A DNA stretch of 64,000 bases, taken from the NCBI GenBank assembly GCA_050633265.1, contig JBOEGE010000006.1, positions 124,001 to 188,000 on the forward strand, in the 5' to 3' direction. How positions within the stretch are numbered: position 1 is the first letter of the stretch; the number at the start of each line of letters is the position of its first letter. The stretch comes from JBLHZY01 sp050633265. GTDB taxonomy: Bacteria > Pseudomonadota > Alphaproteobacteria > Rhodobacterales > Rhodobacteraceae. The notes under the pieces were generated by a model. The model saw nothing but the letters and a program-made list of their open reading frames with translations. It was not told the origin of the DNA and did not search any database. The position numbers and the translations under genes are program-made. This document shows, one piece after another, positions 25,264 through 34,930 of the stretch.

Positions 25264-26323
25264 CGTTTGCCTCAATATGTTGCTTCAAAACGAGAATATC
25301 TTCATCGCTGAGCCTGACACCACAGGCCAATTTCGCCAGTATGCCAATGTCATAAAACCGCAGCGCAGCGCAGAGTAAATAGAGCTCATCCGTGAGATCA
25401 GCGGTGGTCGAGGGCGAAAGCATATCCGCCACATTGTCGCTGCCAAGCCGCACATGAACCCCAGCCGCGCAGAGCTCAAGCACCCGGGTGATAGAATTGC
25501 CTGTCGGGCCATTCACGCCGCGCAATTGGCGCATCCCAAGCGCAGCTGAAGGGCAACAAATCACCCCGACATTGGCCGCCCGCAAGCGCGAAACAAGCTC
25601 TTCCCAACGGGTTGCATCATATTGCGACGGCGAGATCATATGAACCGCCCAGATCATCGGCAAATCCCCATCCCCAAGCGTGATTTTATCCGCCTCGATC
25701 ACATCCAAAAGCCGCTCTGTGCCGCATTCGTTGGGATGATTGACCTGATCCGTGTGAATCTGAATTTCCTTTTGATGCCGCAGGGCAAGATCGAGCATGC
25801 GGCTGCAACTGGCCTTATAGCCGATGTGATCTGGGTAATCGGTTTGATCGTCTCGCTCTGGCAGGCTGCCGATAAAATGCGCGTGCTTTGCGCCTTGTTC
25901 GATAAGCGCCCAGCGCCCCGGTTCATCATCGCGAAACCCAAGAGGAGAGTAGACCGCAGTGCGAAAATCGATCTCATCGGCGCGCGTTTTTGAAATCTCC
26001 AATGCGGTTTCCAAGGCGCGCAGGCCAAGCCCATCATCGGTTACATCAATAACGCTATCGGCGCGGCGCGTATTGCAGGCGATCATTGAATCAAGGCTCT
26101 GGTTGATACGAGCTGACAGGCTGGCCGCCCCATACCATTTGCCTTGATGGATGTCCGAAATCAGCCCGTGTTTTTGGTGCAAAGGAAGATGGGCTGTATG
26201 GCGTTCTGAAGGGCGCGATGGGGGCAGCGTATGCGAGCGATCAAGATGCAGATGCGCATTGTGATACCCGCCAAGGGAGGCAACTTTTTCGGTTAGCTCT
26301 GCGAAAAATGCTGTGATTGCCAA
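25217..26323 (-). CDS. Cytosine-deaminase-like amidohydrolase
   Basis: A metal-dependent amidohydrolase of the CodA group, about 368 residues from the chosen start. Metal and catalytic sites are visible: HNAHLHLDRS (HxH), IQIHTDQVNHPNE, IWAVHMISPSQYD, and GSDNVADMLSP with the final Asp. The first in-frame ATG lies inside the fold, so a non-ATG start is needed; the TTG at 26323, with AAGG upstream, leaves the whole domain intact. CodA relatives deaminate or hydrolyse cyclic amides. The 3' end overlaps the P450 start, implying coupled translation. Confidence 0.75.
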   Translation of the reverse strand: MAITAFFAELTEKVASLGGYHNAHLHLDRSHTLPPSRPSERHTAHLPLHQKHGLISDIHQGKWYGAASLSARINQSLDSMIACNTRRADSVIDVTDDGLGLRALETALEISKTRADEIDFRTAVYSPLGFRDDEPGRWALIEQGAKHAHFIGSLPERDDQTDYPDHIGYKASCSRMLDLALRHQKEIQIHTDQVNHPNECGTERLLDVIEADKITLGDGDLPMIWAVHMISPSQYDATRWEELVSRLRAANVGVICCPSAALGMRQLRGVNGPTGNSITRVLELCAAGVHVRLGSDNVADMLSPSTTADLTDELYLLCAALRFYDIGILAKLACGVRLSDEDILVLKQHIEANDVDVAKTMDRWKSPR

Positions 26324-26512
26324 TGGATTTACCTTGGTATGAATGGGTTCAAAAAATGAAAAGAAAACCAATGAACATACGCTGCGGTCGAGCGAGAGGG
26401 ATTTGAAATACAATGGGTCAAAACAAAAGACCCGCTTCCAACAGCTTCGACAATATCCAGCGACTATAAATGCCTTTGCTGTGCGGCGCAAATCTGATGC
26501 CGCGGGCGCGCA

Positions 26513-27118
26513 TTATCCGGTCATGAACACATCATAGCGCGTGGATTTTCCGATGATTTGATGCGAGCAGGCCTTGATGCCCGCGATCGGATCCGCCTTT
26601 GCGGGCCATTTCAGCACGACCCGGTTGCGCGCATGCAAAAGCGCCACACGCATCAAATCTGCTGCATCCTCATCTGTGCCAACGATCTCGCGGACCTGCC
26701 GCAAATCCCGCTTCACCAGCGCTGAATTTTTGCGCGGCGGATGCATTGGATCAATCAAAATGGCCTCGCCCGCAAGCTCAGGGATCAAATCTTTTGCATC
26801 GCCCTTTAGCAGCGTCATACGCGCGATGATTTCGCGGAAAATGCCGCCCTCATGTGCTGCGCGCTGCATGCCCTGATCCAGCAATTCATGCATCTTGGCA
26901 GAGCGCTCGATCATAAAAACCTGCGCGCCAAGCGAGGCCAAAAGAAAGGAATCGCGCCCCAACCCAGCAGTCGCATCAACGATCAAAGGTGTTTTGCCGC
27001 CCCGCAATCCCATCGCTTTCGCCAAGTCCTGGCCGCGCCCGCCGCCATACTTCAGCCGATGCGCCACAGCCCCTTTGACAAAATCAACGCGCAGCTCCGG
27101 ATCGCTTTTCAAGCACAC
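26513..27118 (-). CDS. rsmJ: 16S rRNA (guanine-1516-N2)-methyltransferase RsmJ
   Basis: A 201-residue SAM-dependent methyltransferase of the RsmJ/YhiQ family, which methylates G1516 of 16S rRNA. It contains the RsmJ signature VDFVKGAVAHRLKYGGGRGQ, motif I VDATAGLGRDSFLLASLG, and the catalytic ILIDPMHPPRKNSA. The start is a GTG at 27118; no ATG is in frame and a stop lies about 20 codons upstream, so the protein is slightly short at its N-terminus relative to the enterobacterial form. A core gene beside the accessory module. Confidence 0.9.
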   Translation of the reverse strand: MCLKSDPELRVDFVKGAVAHRLKYGGGRGQDLAKAMGLRGGKTPLIVDATAGLGRDSFLLASLGAQVFMIERSAKMHELLDQGMQRAAHEGGIFREIIARMTLLKGDAKDLIPELAGEAILIDPMHPPRKNSALVKRDLRQVREIVGTDEDAADLMRVALLHARNRVVLKWPAKADPIAGIKACSHQIIGKSTRYDVFMTG

Positions 27119-27516
27119 CTCAATCTCGGGATCATATCTGTTCCGCCGCCTGTTTCTGGGATCGATCTTTGCGTTTTATAAGGGGCAAATCGAGCGAGTC
27201 AAAGGGCCTACCACCCAAACTGCGATCCGCAATTTTCGCACCTACCCATTGCGATTTGCCCGCGTCAAGAATGCCTACCGCGGGGGCGCGCGGATTGGCG
27301 CGGCGCCGATTTTAAGCAGGCGCGGGGAGGCATCTTTCAGGGGAAGGCGCGGGATCGCTATAGCGACTTCCTTCCCAGCAAAGGATATCAAAGAGCTTCG
27401 TGGAAACGCGATAAGAGCGGGTTTGCAGAGCAGAAATTGTTGTTCTGATCACTTTGCCTTACGGTTTGGCTCAGCCGGGCGATATAGTTTGCCGCGCTTT
27501 GCTAAAAGAGGTTCCC
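27119..27516. other. 398-base intergenic region between rsmJ and an MFS gene
   Basis: Divergent promoter region. No supported gene is seen; long open frames crossing it are not family-like. AGAGG lies just before the MFS start. No clear operator pattern was recognised. Confidence 0.4.
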
Positions 27517-28731
27517 ATGCCTGCCATTCTCAAACGAGAGCATTTCGCGCTTTATGCTCTTTTGACCTCTCTAACAGCCATCAGCATTGATGCGCTCTTG
27601 CCCGGCTTGCGCAGTATCGAGGCGCAGATGGGCGCGTCAAATCTCTTTACCGGCCATCACATCATCACGATCTTCATTGCGGGCATGGCACTGGGCGAGC
27701 TGTTTCTAGGGCCACTTTCGGATGCGATAGGGCGTAAGAATGCGCTTTTGATCGGGCTTGGCATCTATCTGCTTGGCACGATCATAGCGCTTGTTGCAGG
27801 CTCGCTTGAGATGGTTGTTTTGGGGCGGTTTTTGCAAGGGGCCGGGGTTGCAGGCCCAAAGATCGCCACCCGTGCGATGATCCGCGATCAGTTTGAGGGC
27901 GCGGCGATGGCGCGCATCATGTCCTTTATGTTTACGCTGTTTATTCTGATCCCGATGCTCGCGCCGCTCCTTGGCCAAAGCTTGCTGGCGATCAGCGGCT
28001 GGCGCGGGATTTTTGCGCTCTATCTTGGCCTTGCGCTTTGCCTTTCATTCTGGCTGTCAAAGCGCCAAGCCGAAACCTTGCCAAAGGCCCGCCGGATCCC
28101 ATTTCGCCCCGGGCTTTTGTATCGCAACGCTTTGCGCATCTTGGGAAATCGGCGCGCTGCCCTATTGATCGCGGCGACCGGGCTGATCTTTGGCGCACAG
28201 CTGCTTTACCTAAGCACCGCAGCCGATCTGTTCTTTGACATCTATGCCATCCAAGCTTTGTTCCCGCTCTATTTCGCCTGCCTTGCCGCCGGGATCGCCA
28301 TTGCATCCTTTCTCAACGCAAAGCTGGTCCAGCGTGTTGGGATGGAGCGCATGGTGCAGTCTGCGCTTTTGGCGATGGTGCTGATTGGGCTGTTGATGCT
28401 GGGTGCTGCGGCTTTCTGGGCGGGGCGCCCTCCGCTTGGGGTCTTTATGGGTTTGGGCTTTGCAGGCTTCTTTGCTATTGGCATTCTGTTTGGCAATCTG
28501 AATGCGATGACAATGCTTGGCTTGGGCAAGCTTGCCGGGCTTGGCGCCTCTCTTATTGCCTCGGGGTCGAGCTTGATCGCCGCAGTTTTCGCGGCAGGTT
28601 TTGCCTCGTTTTATAGCGAAACGACATTTTATTTTGCCGCCGGTTTTTTGGCTGCCGCACTTAGCGCAACGGCTTTGGTCGCGCTGTCCAAGAGCGGGGC
28701 GCAAGCCGAGATTGAGCCGCTGCGCGCCTGA
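27517..28731 (+). CDS. Multidrug efflux MFS transporter, Bcr/CflA family
   Basis: A 404-residue drug:proton antiporter with 12 membrane helices. The N-terminus (LTSLTAISIDALLPGL) and the motif-A loop GPLSDAIGRKNALLIGLG are typical of Bcr/CflA exporters such as those for bicyclomycin or chloramphenicol; motif C-like GRFLQGAGVAGPKIATRAMIRD follows. The ATG at 27517 with AGAGG upstream is preferred to a start 21 codons earlier. The substrate is unknown; it could export a product of the nearby module, but nothing in the sequence proves that. Confidence 0.85.
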   Translation: MPAILKREHFALYALLTSLTAISIDALLPGLRSIEAQMGASNLFTGHHIITIFIAGMALGELFLGPLSDAIGRKNALLIGLGIYLLGTIIALVAGSLEMVVLGRFLQGAGVAGPKIATRAMIRDQFEGAAMARIMSFMFTLFILIPMLAPLLGQSLLAISGWRGIFALYLGLALCLSFWLSKRQAETLPKARRIPFRPGLLYRNALRILGNRRAALLIAATGLIFGAQLLYLSTAADLFFDIYAIQALFPLYFACLAAGIAIASFLNAKLVQRVGMERMVQSALLAMVLIGLLMLGAAAFWAGRPPLGVFMGLGFAGFFAIGILFGNLNAMTMLGLGKLAGLGASLIASGSSLIAAVFAAGFASFYSETTFYFAAGFLAAALSATALVALSKSGAQAEIEPLRA

Positions 28732-29168
28732 CCGCTATACCCATAAAGCACAGCCAAACGGGGCCAATTCGCCGCTGTTTCTTACCGCGATCATTGCGCC
28801 CAGACCCATCACTTAAGCGCTGAAAAGCCGCCAACCAAAGGCCTGCATACCCTTGCGTAAACACAGCCCATCGCGCCGCTGACAGAATAATTATTATTGT
28901 TGACGCATACAAAATTGCACGACAGTCTTTTAGCAAGTGTCCTCGGGGGATCATTTGCCAAACACAAATACAAAAGCGTCACGTCAAGACGCGCCCTATG
29001 GTTTGGGCGGGCGGATGGAGTATGACAAATCGAGCGAGATCGCACAGCTAAGGCCAGCGCGATCTGACAATATCAGAGTGATGCTGCCGCTTCGGCGGTA
29101 AAGACAGGCCCGATTGCGGCGCTTTGAGCCGTTGCGTTTTATCAGTCGTTAACCAGGAGAAACAATCA
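28732..29168. promoter_or_regulatory. 437-base dppA leader and promoter region
   Basis: No gene is visible. A markedly A/T-rich stretch around 28882-28935 includes TTGACG, a plausible -35 element, but the -10 is weak. A short UUCG-capped hairpin (TGCCGC-TTCG-GCGGTA, about 29086-29101) lies in the presumed leader. AGGAG precedes the dppA start at 29169. Confidence 0.4.
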
Positions 29169-30758
29169 ATGTCTATTAAGAAGCTTATGGCCACGGGTCT
29201 GTTGCTAAGCACGCTTGGCGTGTCGGCACAGGCGCAATCGCTGGTGTATTGTTCCGAAGGATCGCCCGAGGGGTTTGATCCTGCGCTTTATACATCCGGC
29301 ACGACCTTTGATGCGGCGAGCCATCCGATTTACAACCGCCTCTCCGAGTTCAAGACCGGCACAACAGAAACCATCCCCGGCCTTGCGGAAAGCTGGGACG
29401 TTTCTGAAGATGGCACCAAAGTGACCTTCAAACTGCGCAAAGGGGTGAAGTTTCATTCCAACGCGCAATTCACCCCAACGCGCGATTTCAATGCTGATGA
29501 TGTGATCTTTAGCTTTGATCGCCAAGGCAATGCAGAGAACCCCTATAATCAGGTTTCCGGCGGCACTTGGGAATATTTCGGCGGCATGTCGATGCCCGAT
29601 CTGATTGCGAGCATTGAGAAGGTGGATGATTACACGGTTGTCTTCAATCTGACCCGCGCAGAAGCGCCAATCATTGCCAATATGGCGATGGATTTTGCCT
29701 CTATTGTTTCGAAGGAATACGCCGATGCGATGCTCGCGGCAGGAACGCCCGAGATGCTGAACCAAGCGCCGATTGGCACCGGCCCCTTTGCCTTCCAAGC
29801 CTATCAAAAAGATGCGGTGATCCGCTATTTGCGCAATGATGATTACTGGGGCGATAAGGCCAAGGTCGAGGCGCTGATTTTTGCAATCACGCCTGATGCC
29901 TCTGTGCGCTACCAAAAGGTTCAGGCCGGTGAATGCCATGTCATGGCCTATCCAAATCCGGCCGATGTTCAGGCGATGAAAGACGCAAGCGACATCGTTG
30001 TGATGGAGCAAGAAGGCCTTAACGTGGGCTACTTGGCCTATAACACTCAAGTCGCACCATACGACAATCCAAAGGTGCGCAAAGCGCTCAACATGGCGAT
30101 TGATAAACAGGCGATTATTGATGTGGTTTTCCAAGGCTCTGGCCAAATCGCCAAGAACCCGATCCCGCCAACAATGTGGTCCTATAACCAAGCGATTGTG
30201 GATGATGCCTATGATCCCGAAGCGGCCAAAGCGGCCCTTGCTGCCGAAGGCGTAACGGATCTGTCGCTGAAAATCTGGGCGATGCCTGTTCAGCGCCCTT
30301 ACAATCCAAATGCGCGCCGTATGGCCGAGCTGATGCAGGCAGATTTCTCCAAGATCGGCGTAGATGTTGAGATCGTTTCATATGAGTGGGGCGAATACCT
30401 TGAGCGTTCCAAAGCGATTGATCGCGATGGTGCGGTGCTTCTTGGCTGGACGGGCGATAATGGCGATCCTGATAACTTCCTCGCGGTGCTGCTGGGCTGT
30501 GATGGGGTTGAGAAATCCAACCGCGCGCAGTGGTGTAACCCTGAGTTTGATGCGCTGATCCAAAAGGCGAAATCCCTGCCAACACAGGCCGACCGCGCCA
30601 AGCTTTATGAAGAAGCGCAAGTGATCTTCAAGGACCAAGCCCCATGGGCCACGATTGCCCATTCGGTTGTTTACATGCCCATGCGCCCAGAGGTTGAAGG
30701 CTATGTGGTGCACCCGCTTGGCGGCCATATCTTCAACCAGGTTGGCCTGTCGCAATAA
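29169..30758 (+). CDS. dppA: Peptide ABC transporter substrate-binding protein
   Basis: A 529-residue periplasmic binding protein of the DppA/OppA family (SBP_bac_5), which captures di- or oligopeptides. Residues 1-22 are a signal peptide (LLSTLGVSAQAQ). The mature start LVYCSEGSPEGFDPALYTSGT and later LAYNTQVAPYDNPKVRKALNMAIDK are close to DppA. AGGAG precedes the ATG at 29169. A hairpin after the stop separates it from dppBCDF, probably keeping binding-protein levels above those of the membrane components. Confidence 0.93.
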   Translation: MSIKKLMATGLLLSTLGVSAQAQSLVYCSEGSPEGFDPALYTSGTTFDAASHPIYNRLSEFKTGTTETIPGLAESWDVSEDGTKVTFKLRKGVKFHSNAQFTPTRDFNADDVIFSFDRQGNAENPYNQVSGGTWEYFGGMSMPDLIASIEKVDDYTVVFNLTRAEAPIIANMAMDFASIVSKEYADAMLAAGTPEMLNQAPIGTGPFAFQAYQKDAVIRYLRNDDYWGDKAKVEALIFAITPDASVRYQKVQAGECHVMAYPNPADVQAMKDASDIVVMEQEGLNVGYLAYNTQVAPYDNPKVRKALNMAIDKQAIIDVVFQGSGQIAKNPIPPTMWSYNQAIVDDAYDPEAAKAALAAEGVTDLSLKIWAMPVQRPYNPNARRMAELMQADFSKIGVDVEIVSYEWGEYLERSKAIDRDGAVLLGWTGDNGDPDNFLAVLLGCDGVEKSNRAQWCNPEFDALIQKAKSLPTQADRAKLYEEAQVIFKDQAPWATIAHSVVYMPMRPEVEGYVVHPLGGHIFNQVGLSQ

Positions 30759-30777
30759 GCATCGGTGTAAAAATCTT

Positions 30778-30802
30778 GGGGTGGCGCGGATTGCGCCGCC
30801 CC
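30778..30802 (+). terminator. Partial terminator/attenuator between dppA and dppB
   Basis: GGGGTGGCGC (30778-30787) pairs with GCGCCGCCCC (30793-30802), one G-U, followed by TCTCTTATTTT. Only some transcripts would pass on to dppBCDF, which would explain stoichiometry of binding protein over permease. Confidence 0.75.
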
Positions 30803-31009
30803 TCTCTTATTTTGCGAGATCGGGGGCCCATTGCCAATATCTCAGACCTCATTTCATAGCGCCCTAAATGCCGCGGCCTTCGCCGCCCCAAGCCGTGCGG
30901 CCCGGGCATCGCAAGGCGCGCGAAATGAACTCGCTGCACAGCTTTGCGCTCCCTTTGCCCCGGCCCATCACGCCTCAATCAATACCCCCAAAGAGCCGCG
31001 GGTGTTTGC

Positions 31010-32017
31010 ATGCTGAATTATGTTCTGAGCCGCCTGCTCACATTCATCCCGACCTTCATCGGGGTTACGCTGATTTCCTTTGGCTTCATTCGCGCCCTTC
31101 CCGGCGATCCGATACTGGTAATGGCCGGAGAGCGCGGCATCTCGGATGAACGCTACGCAGAGCTCGCCCGCCAATTTGGCTATGATCGCCCCTTTTTCGT
31201 TCAGTTCTGGGATTATTTCACAGGGGTTCTTCACGGCGATCTCGGAACCTCCTTTGTAACCAAACGCCCGGTCTGGGATGAGTTCTTTGCGCTCTTTCCA
31301 GCAACGCTTGAGCTGTCCTTTTTTGCGATGATATTCGCGGTTGTGCTCGGGGTGCCAGCAGGGGTTATTGCCGCAGTCAACCGGGGCAAATTTTTCGATC
31401 GCGCATTGATGTCGACCGCGCTTGTTGGCTATTCAATGCCGATCTTTTGGTGGGCGCTGCTGCTGATCATCGTCTTTTCGGGCAATCTACAATGGACACC
31501 GGTTTCAGGGCGCATTGATCTGCTTTACTACTTCCCCAATGCGACCGGCTTTATGATCATTGATAGTATTGCCTCTGGCCAAAAGGGCGCATTCCTTTCG
31601 GCTGTGCGCCATTTGATGCTGCCCACAATCGTGCTTGGAACAGTGCCGCTGGCCGTGATCGCGCGCCAAACGCGATCCGCTATGCTTGAGGTTCTGGGCG
31701 AAGATTATATCCGCACTGCGCGCGCCAAAGGCATGTCGCCTTGGCGGATCAATGGCATTCACGCGCTGCGCAATGCGCTGATCCCGGTGATTACAGTGAT
31801 CGGGCTTTCGGTTGGAACCCTGCTAGGAGGCGCAATCCTGACCGAAACGATCTTTAGCTGGCCCGGCATCGGCAAATGGATGCTCGATAGCATCTTTCGG
31901 CGCGACTACCCGGTTGTTCAGGGCGGGCTGCTTTTGATCGCGGTGATGGTGATGGTCGTGAACCTAACGGTCGATATGCTTTACGGCGTGATCAACCCTA
32001 AAATCAGGAAGCGATAG
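31010..32017 (+). CDS. dppB: Peptide ABC transporter permease DppB
   Basis: A 335-residue inner-membrane permease of the DppB/OppB family. It starts MLNYVLSRLLTFIPTFIGVT with the first membrane helix, has the periplasmic GDP loop (ALPGDPI), and carries the cytoplasmic EAA loop that docks the ATPase (EDYIRTARAKGMSPWRI). The ATG at 31010 is chosen over an in-frame one 22 codons upstream because it gives the family N-terminus. dppC begins at the next base after its stop. Confidence 0.93.
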   Translation: MLNYVLSRLLTFIPTFIGVTLISFGFIRALPGDPILVMAGERGISDERYAELARQFGYDRPFFVQFWDYFTGVLHGDLGTSFVTKRPVWDEFFALFPATLELSFFAMIFAVVLGVPAGVIAAVNRGKFFDRALMSTALVGYSMPIFWWALLLIIVFSGNLQWTPVSGRIDLLYYFPNATGFMIIDSIASGQKGAFLSAVRHLMLPTIVLGTVPLAVIARQTRSAMLEVLGEDYIRTARAKGMSPWRINGIHALRNALIPVITVIGLSVGTLLGGAILTETIFSWPGIGKWMLDSIFRRDYPVVQGGLLLIAVMVMVVNLTVDMLYGVINPKIRKR

Positions 32018-32923
32018 ATGCAAAAGACCGCTTCACAACAGGCCGAGCTGATCGCAGAGCGCCCCGGCCACCTGCGCGAATTCTGGTTCTATTTTCGCGA
32101 GAACCGCGGCGCCGTGATTGGGCTTTGGATCTTTGCGGTCTTTGCATTCCTTGCGCTCTTTGGGCCTTTGGTCGCCCCCTATGATGCCACCGAGCAGTTT
32201 CGAACCCTGACGTTGCAGCCGCCGGTCTGGCAAGAGGGCGGCAGCTGGAGCCATATCCTTGGGACCGATCCATTGGGGCGCGATATGCTCTCTAGGCTGA
32301 TCGTTGGCGCGCGCTATTCCTTCTTTGTTGGGGTTGTGGTGGTCAGCATTGCGGCGAGCGGGGGGATCATGATTGGGCTGATCGCAGGCTTTGCGCCCAA
32401 ATGGATCGATACAATCATCATGCGCATCATGGATATTGTGCTGGCCTTTCCCTCCTTGCTTTTGGCGCTGGTGCTTGTGGCCATTCTTGGGCCCTCGCTC
32501 ACCAATGCGATGATCGCCATCGCGATTGTATTGCAGCCCCACTACGTGCGTCTCACCCGGGCAAGCGTTCTCTCAGAGCGGCAAAAAGACTATGTCACAT
32601 CGGCCCGCGTTGCCGGGGCGGGGATCGGGCGCTTGATGTTTATCTCGGTGCTGCCAAACTGCCTCGCACCGATTATTGTTCAGGCCGCGCTGTCTTTCTC
32701 GACTGCGATTTTAGATGCGGCGGCGCTGGGCTTTTTGGGCATGGGCGCGCAGCCGCCAACGCCGGAATGGGGCACAATGCTTGCCGAGGCGCGCGAGTTT
32801 ATTCTGCGCGCGTGGTGGGTTGTGACCTTCCCGGGCCTGGCCATTCTGATCACTGTCCTTGCGATCAATCTGATGGGCGATGGGCTGCGGGACGCGCTCG
32901 ATCCCAAATTGAAGCGGAGCTAG
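32018..32923 (+). CDS. dppC: Peptide ABC transporter permease DppC
   Basis: A 301-residue permease of the DppC/OppC family, forming the channel with DppB. The N-terminal LREFWFYFRENRGAVIGLW segment and the HILGTDPLGRDMLSRLIVGAR motif are diagnostic, and the EAA loop is DYVTSARVAGAGIGRLM. Six membrane helices are expected. It abuts dppB with no gap and dppD follows after three bases. Confidence 0.94.
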   Translation: MQKTASQQAELIAERPGHLREFWFYFRENRGAVIGLWIFAVFAFLALFGPLVAPYDATEQFRTLTLQPPVWQEGGSWSHILGTDPLGRDMLSRLIVGARYSFFVGVVVVSIAASGGIMIGLIAGFAPKWIDTIIMRIMDIVLAFPSLLLALVLVAILGPSLTNAMIAIAIVLQPHYVRLTRASVLSERQKDYVTSARVAGAGIGRLMFISVLPNCLAPIIVQAALSFSTAILDAAALGFLGMGAQPPTPEWGTMLAEAREFILRAWWVVTFPGLAILITVLAINLMGDGLRDALDPKLKRS

Positions 32924-32926
32924 GCG

Positions 32927-33904
32927 ATGACCCTTTTGCGCATCAGAAATCTCAGCGTCGATTTCGCAACCGCCACGGGGCCGTTTCGCGCCGTTGATGG
33001 CGTTGATCAAGATGTGAGCGAAGGCGAAATCCTTGCCATTGTTGGCGAAAGCGGATCGGGCAAATCGGTCTCGATGCTGGCGGTGATGGGCCTGCTGCCC
33101 TGGACGGCCACCGTGCGCGCTGATGAGCTTAGCTTTGATGGGCAAGATCTCTTGCAGATGCCCCCCCAAACGCGCCGCAAAATCGTTGGCAATGATCTGG
33201 CGATGATCTTTCAAGAGCCGATGTCCTCGCTCAACCCCTGCTTTACTGTTGGCTGGCAAATCCGCGAAGCTCTGCGCATCCATCTCAAAATGGGGCGGCG
33301 CGCGCGGCAACGGCGGGCGATAGAATTGTTTGAACAGGTCGGCATTCCTGATCCCGAAAAGCGCCTCTCTGCCTTTCCCCATCAACTGTCGGGCGGGATG
33401 AACCAGCGCGTGATGATTGCCATGGCGATCGCCTGCAAACCCAAGCTTCTGATCGCCGACGAACCAACGACCGCGCTCGATGTGACCATCCAGGCGCAGA
33501 TCCTCGATCTACTGGCCTCCCTGCGCAAGGAAACCGGCATGGGGCTTGTGCTGATCACGCATGATATGGGTGTGGTTGCGGAAACGGCTGAGCGGGTCAG
33601 CGTGCAATATGCGGGCCAAAAGATCGAAGAACAGCCTGTGATCCCGCTGTTTGATAGCCCGCATCACCCCTATACATCCGCCCTTTTGGAGGCCCTGCCA
33701 GAACGCGCAACCCAAAAACGCCTGCCAACAATTCCCGGCGTTGTTCCGGGCCAGTTTGATCGCCCCGCAGGCTGCCTCTTCTCGCCGCGCTGCCAATTTG
33801 CCAATGCCAAATGCAAGGCCCAGGTGCCCGCCGCACTGGGCCCTGATCTGGGCGCGGCGCGCTGCTTTTACCCGCTCAATTCTTCTCAGAAGGCTGCCTC
33901 ATGA
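32927..33904 (+). CDS. dppD: Peptide ABC transporter ATPase DppD
   Basis: A 325-residue ATPase. Walker A is GESGSGKSV, the signature is LSGGMNQRVMIAMAIA and Walker B LLIADEPTTALD. The C-terminal peptide-transporter domain (GCLFSPRCQFANAKC) carries the conserved cysteines found in DppD/OppD. It ends in a four-base ATGA overlap with dppF. Confidence 0.95.
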   Translation: MTLLRIRNLSVDFATATGPFRAVDGVDQDVSEGEILAIVGESGSGKSVSMLAVMGLLPWTATVRADELSFDGQDLLQMPPQTRRKIVGNDLAMIFQEPMSSLNPCFTVGWQIREALRIHLKMGRRARQRRAIELFEQVGIPDPEKRLSAFPHQLSGGMNQRVMIAMAIACKPKLLIADEPTTALDVTIQAQILDLLASLRKETGMGLVLITHDMGVVAETAERVSVQYAGQKIEEQPVIPLFDSPHHPYTSALLEALPERATQKRLPTIPGVVPGQFDRPAGCLFSPRCQFANAKCKAQVPAALGPDLGAARCFYPLNSSQKAAS

Positions 33905-34866
33905 CCGCACCAGTGATGACAGCAACCGCCCTAGAGCGGCACTATGAAGTCAGCGGCGGATTGTTTCGCGCTGCACGTATTTTGAAAGCCGTGGCCGGGC
34001 TCGATTTTGCGCTTACCCCGGGCAAAACCCTCGCCGTTGTTGGCGAAAGCGGCTGTGGGAAATCGACCCTTGCGCGCATGGTCACCATGATCGAAGCCCC
34101 AACTGCCGGCACATTGATGCTCAATGGTCAAACCGTCACCCCTCAGGATTGGGCGGCGTTGCGCAAATCCGTTCAGATCGTTTTTCAAGATCCTTATGGT
34201 TCGCTCAATCCGCGCCAACGGATCGGGGCCATTCTCGAAGAGCCGCTCAAAATCAACCGCCCCGATATGAGCCCCGGTGAGCGCACCGCAAAAGCGCGCG
34301 ATATGTTGGGGCTGGTCGGCCTGCGCCCAGAGCATTTTGAGCGTTACCCGCATATGTTTTCCGGCGGTCAGCGCCAAAGGATCGCCATTGCCCGCGCGCT
34401 GATGCTTGATCCCAAAGTTCTGGTGCTTGATGAACCCGTTTCGGCGCTTGATCTGTCGATCCAAAGCTCGGTTCTCAACCTGTTGGTCGATCTGCAAGAA
34501 CGGCTGCAACTGGCCTATCTGTTTATTTCGCACGATCTTAGCGTTGTGCGCCATGTCGCGGATGAGGTGATCGTGATGTATCTCGGGCGCGCTGTTGAAA
34601 AAGGCAGCCGCGATGCGGTGTTTAATGCGCCGTTTCACCCCTATGCCAAAGCGCTTCTTTCCGCGACGCCCCAAGCCGATCCGCGCGCCAAAAAAGAACG
34701 GATCAAACTTGAAGGGGAATTGCCCTCACCGCTGGCGATCCCGGATGGTTGCCCCTTTGCGCCGCGATGCTGGAAAGCCAAAGACAGATGCCGCGCCGAG
34801 CAACCCAGCCTTAGCAACGCGCCCCATACCGCGGCCTGTTTTTACCCCGAGAATGGCGGCGCGTAA
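33901..34866 (+). CDS. dppF: Peptide ABC transporter ATPase DppF
   Basis: A 321-residue partner ATPase. Walker A is GESGCGKST, signature FSGGQRQRIAIARALM, Walker B VLVLDEPVSALD. The C-terminal oligopeptide domain GCPFAPRCWKAKDRC is present. It pairs with DppD to power the permease. The last gene of the dpp operon; no strong terminator is seen before the convergent DUF2218 gene. Confidence 0.95.
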   Translation: MTAPVMTATALERHYEVSGGLFRAARILKAVAGLDFALTPGKTLAVVGESGCGKSTLARMVTMIEAPTAGTLMLNGQTVTPQDWAALRKSVQIVFQDPYGSLNPRQRIGAILEEPLKINRPDMSPGERTAKARDMLGLVGLRPEHFERYPHMFSGGQRQRIAIARALMLDPKVLVLDEPVSALDLSIQSSVLNLLVDLQERLQLAYLFISHDLSVVRHVADEVIVMYLGRAVEKGSRDAVFNAPFHPYAKALLSATPQADPRAKKERIKLEGELPSPLAIPDGCPFAPRCWKAKDRCRAEQPSLSNAPHTAACFYPENGGA

Positions 34867-34930
34867 GGCGCACATGTAGCGCGCAACAAAGGCTTAAGCC
34901 CTGCTGCTTTGGATCAGCACTTGCCCGCGC

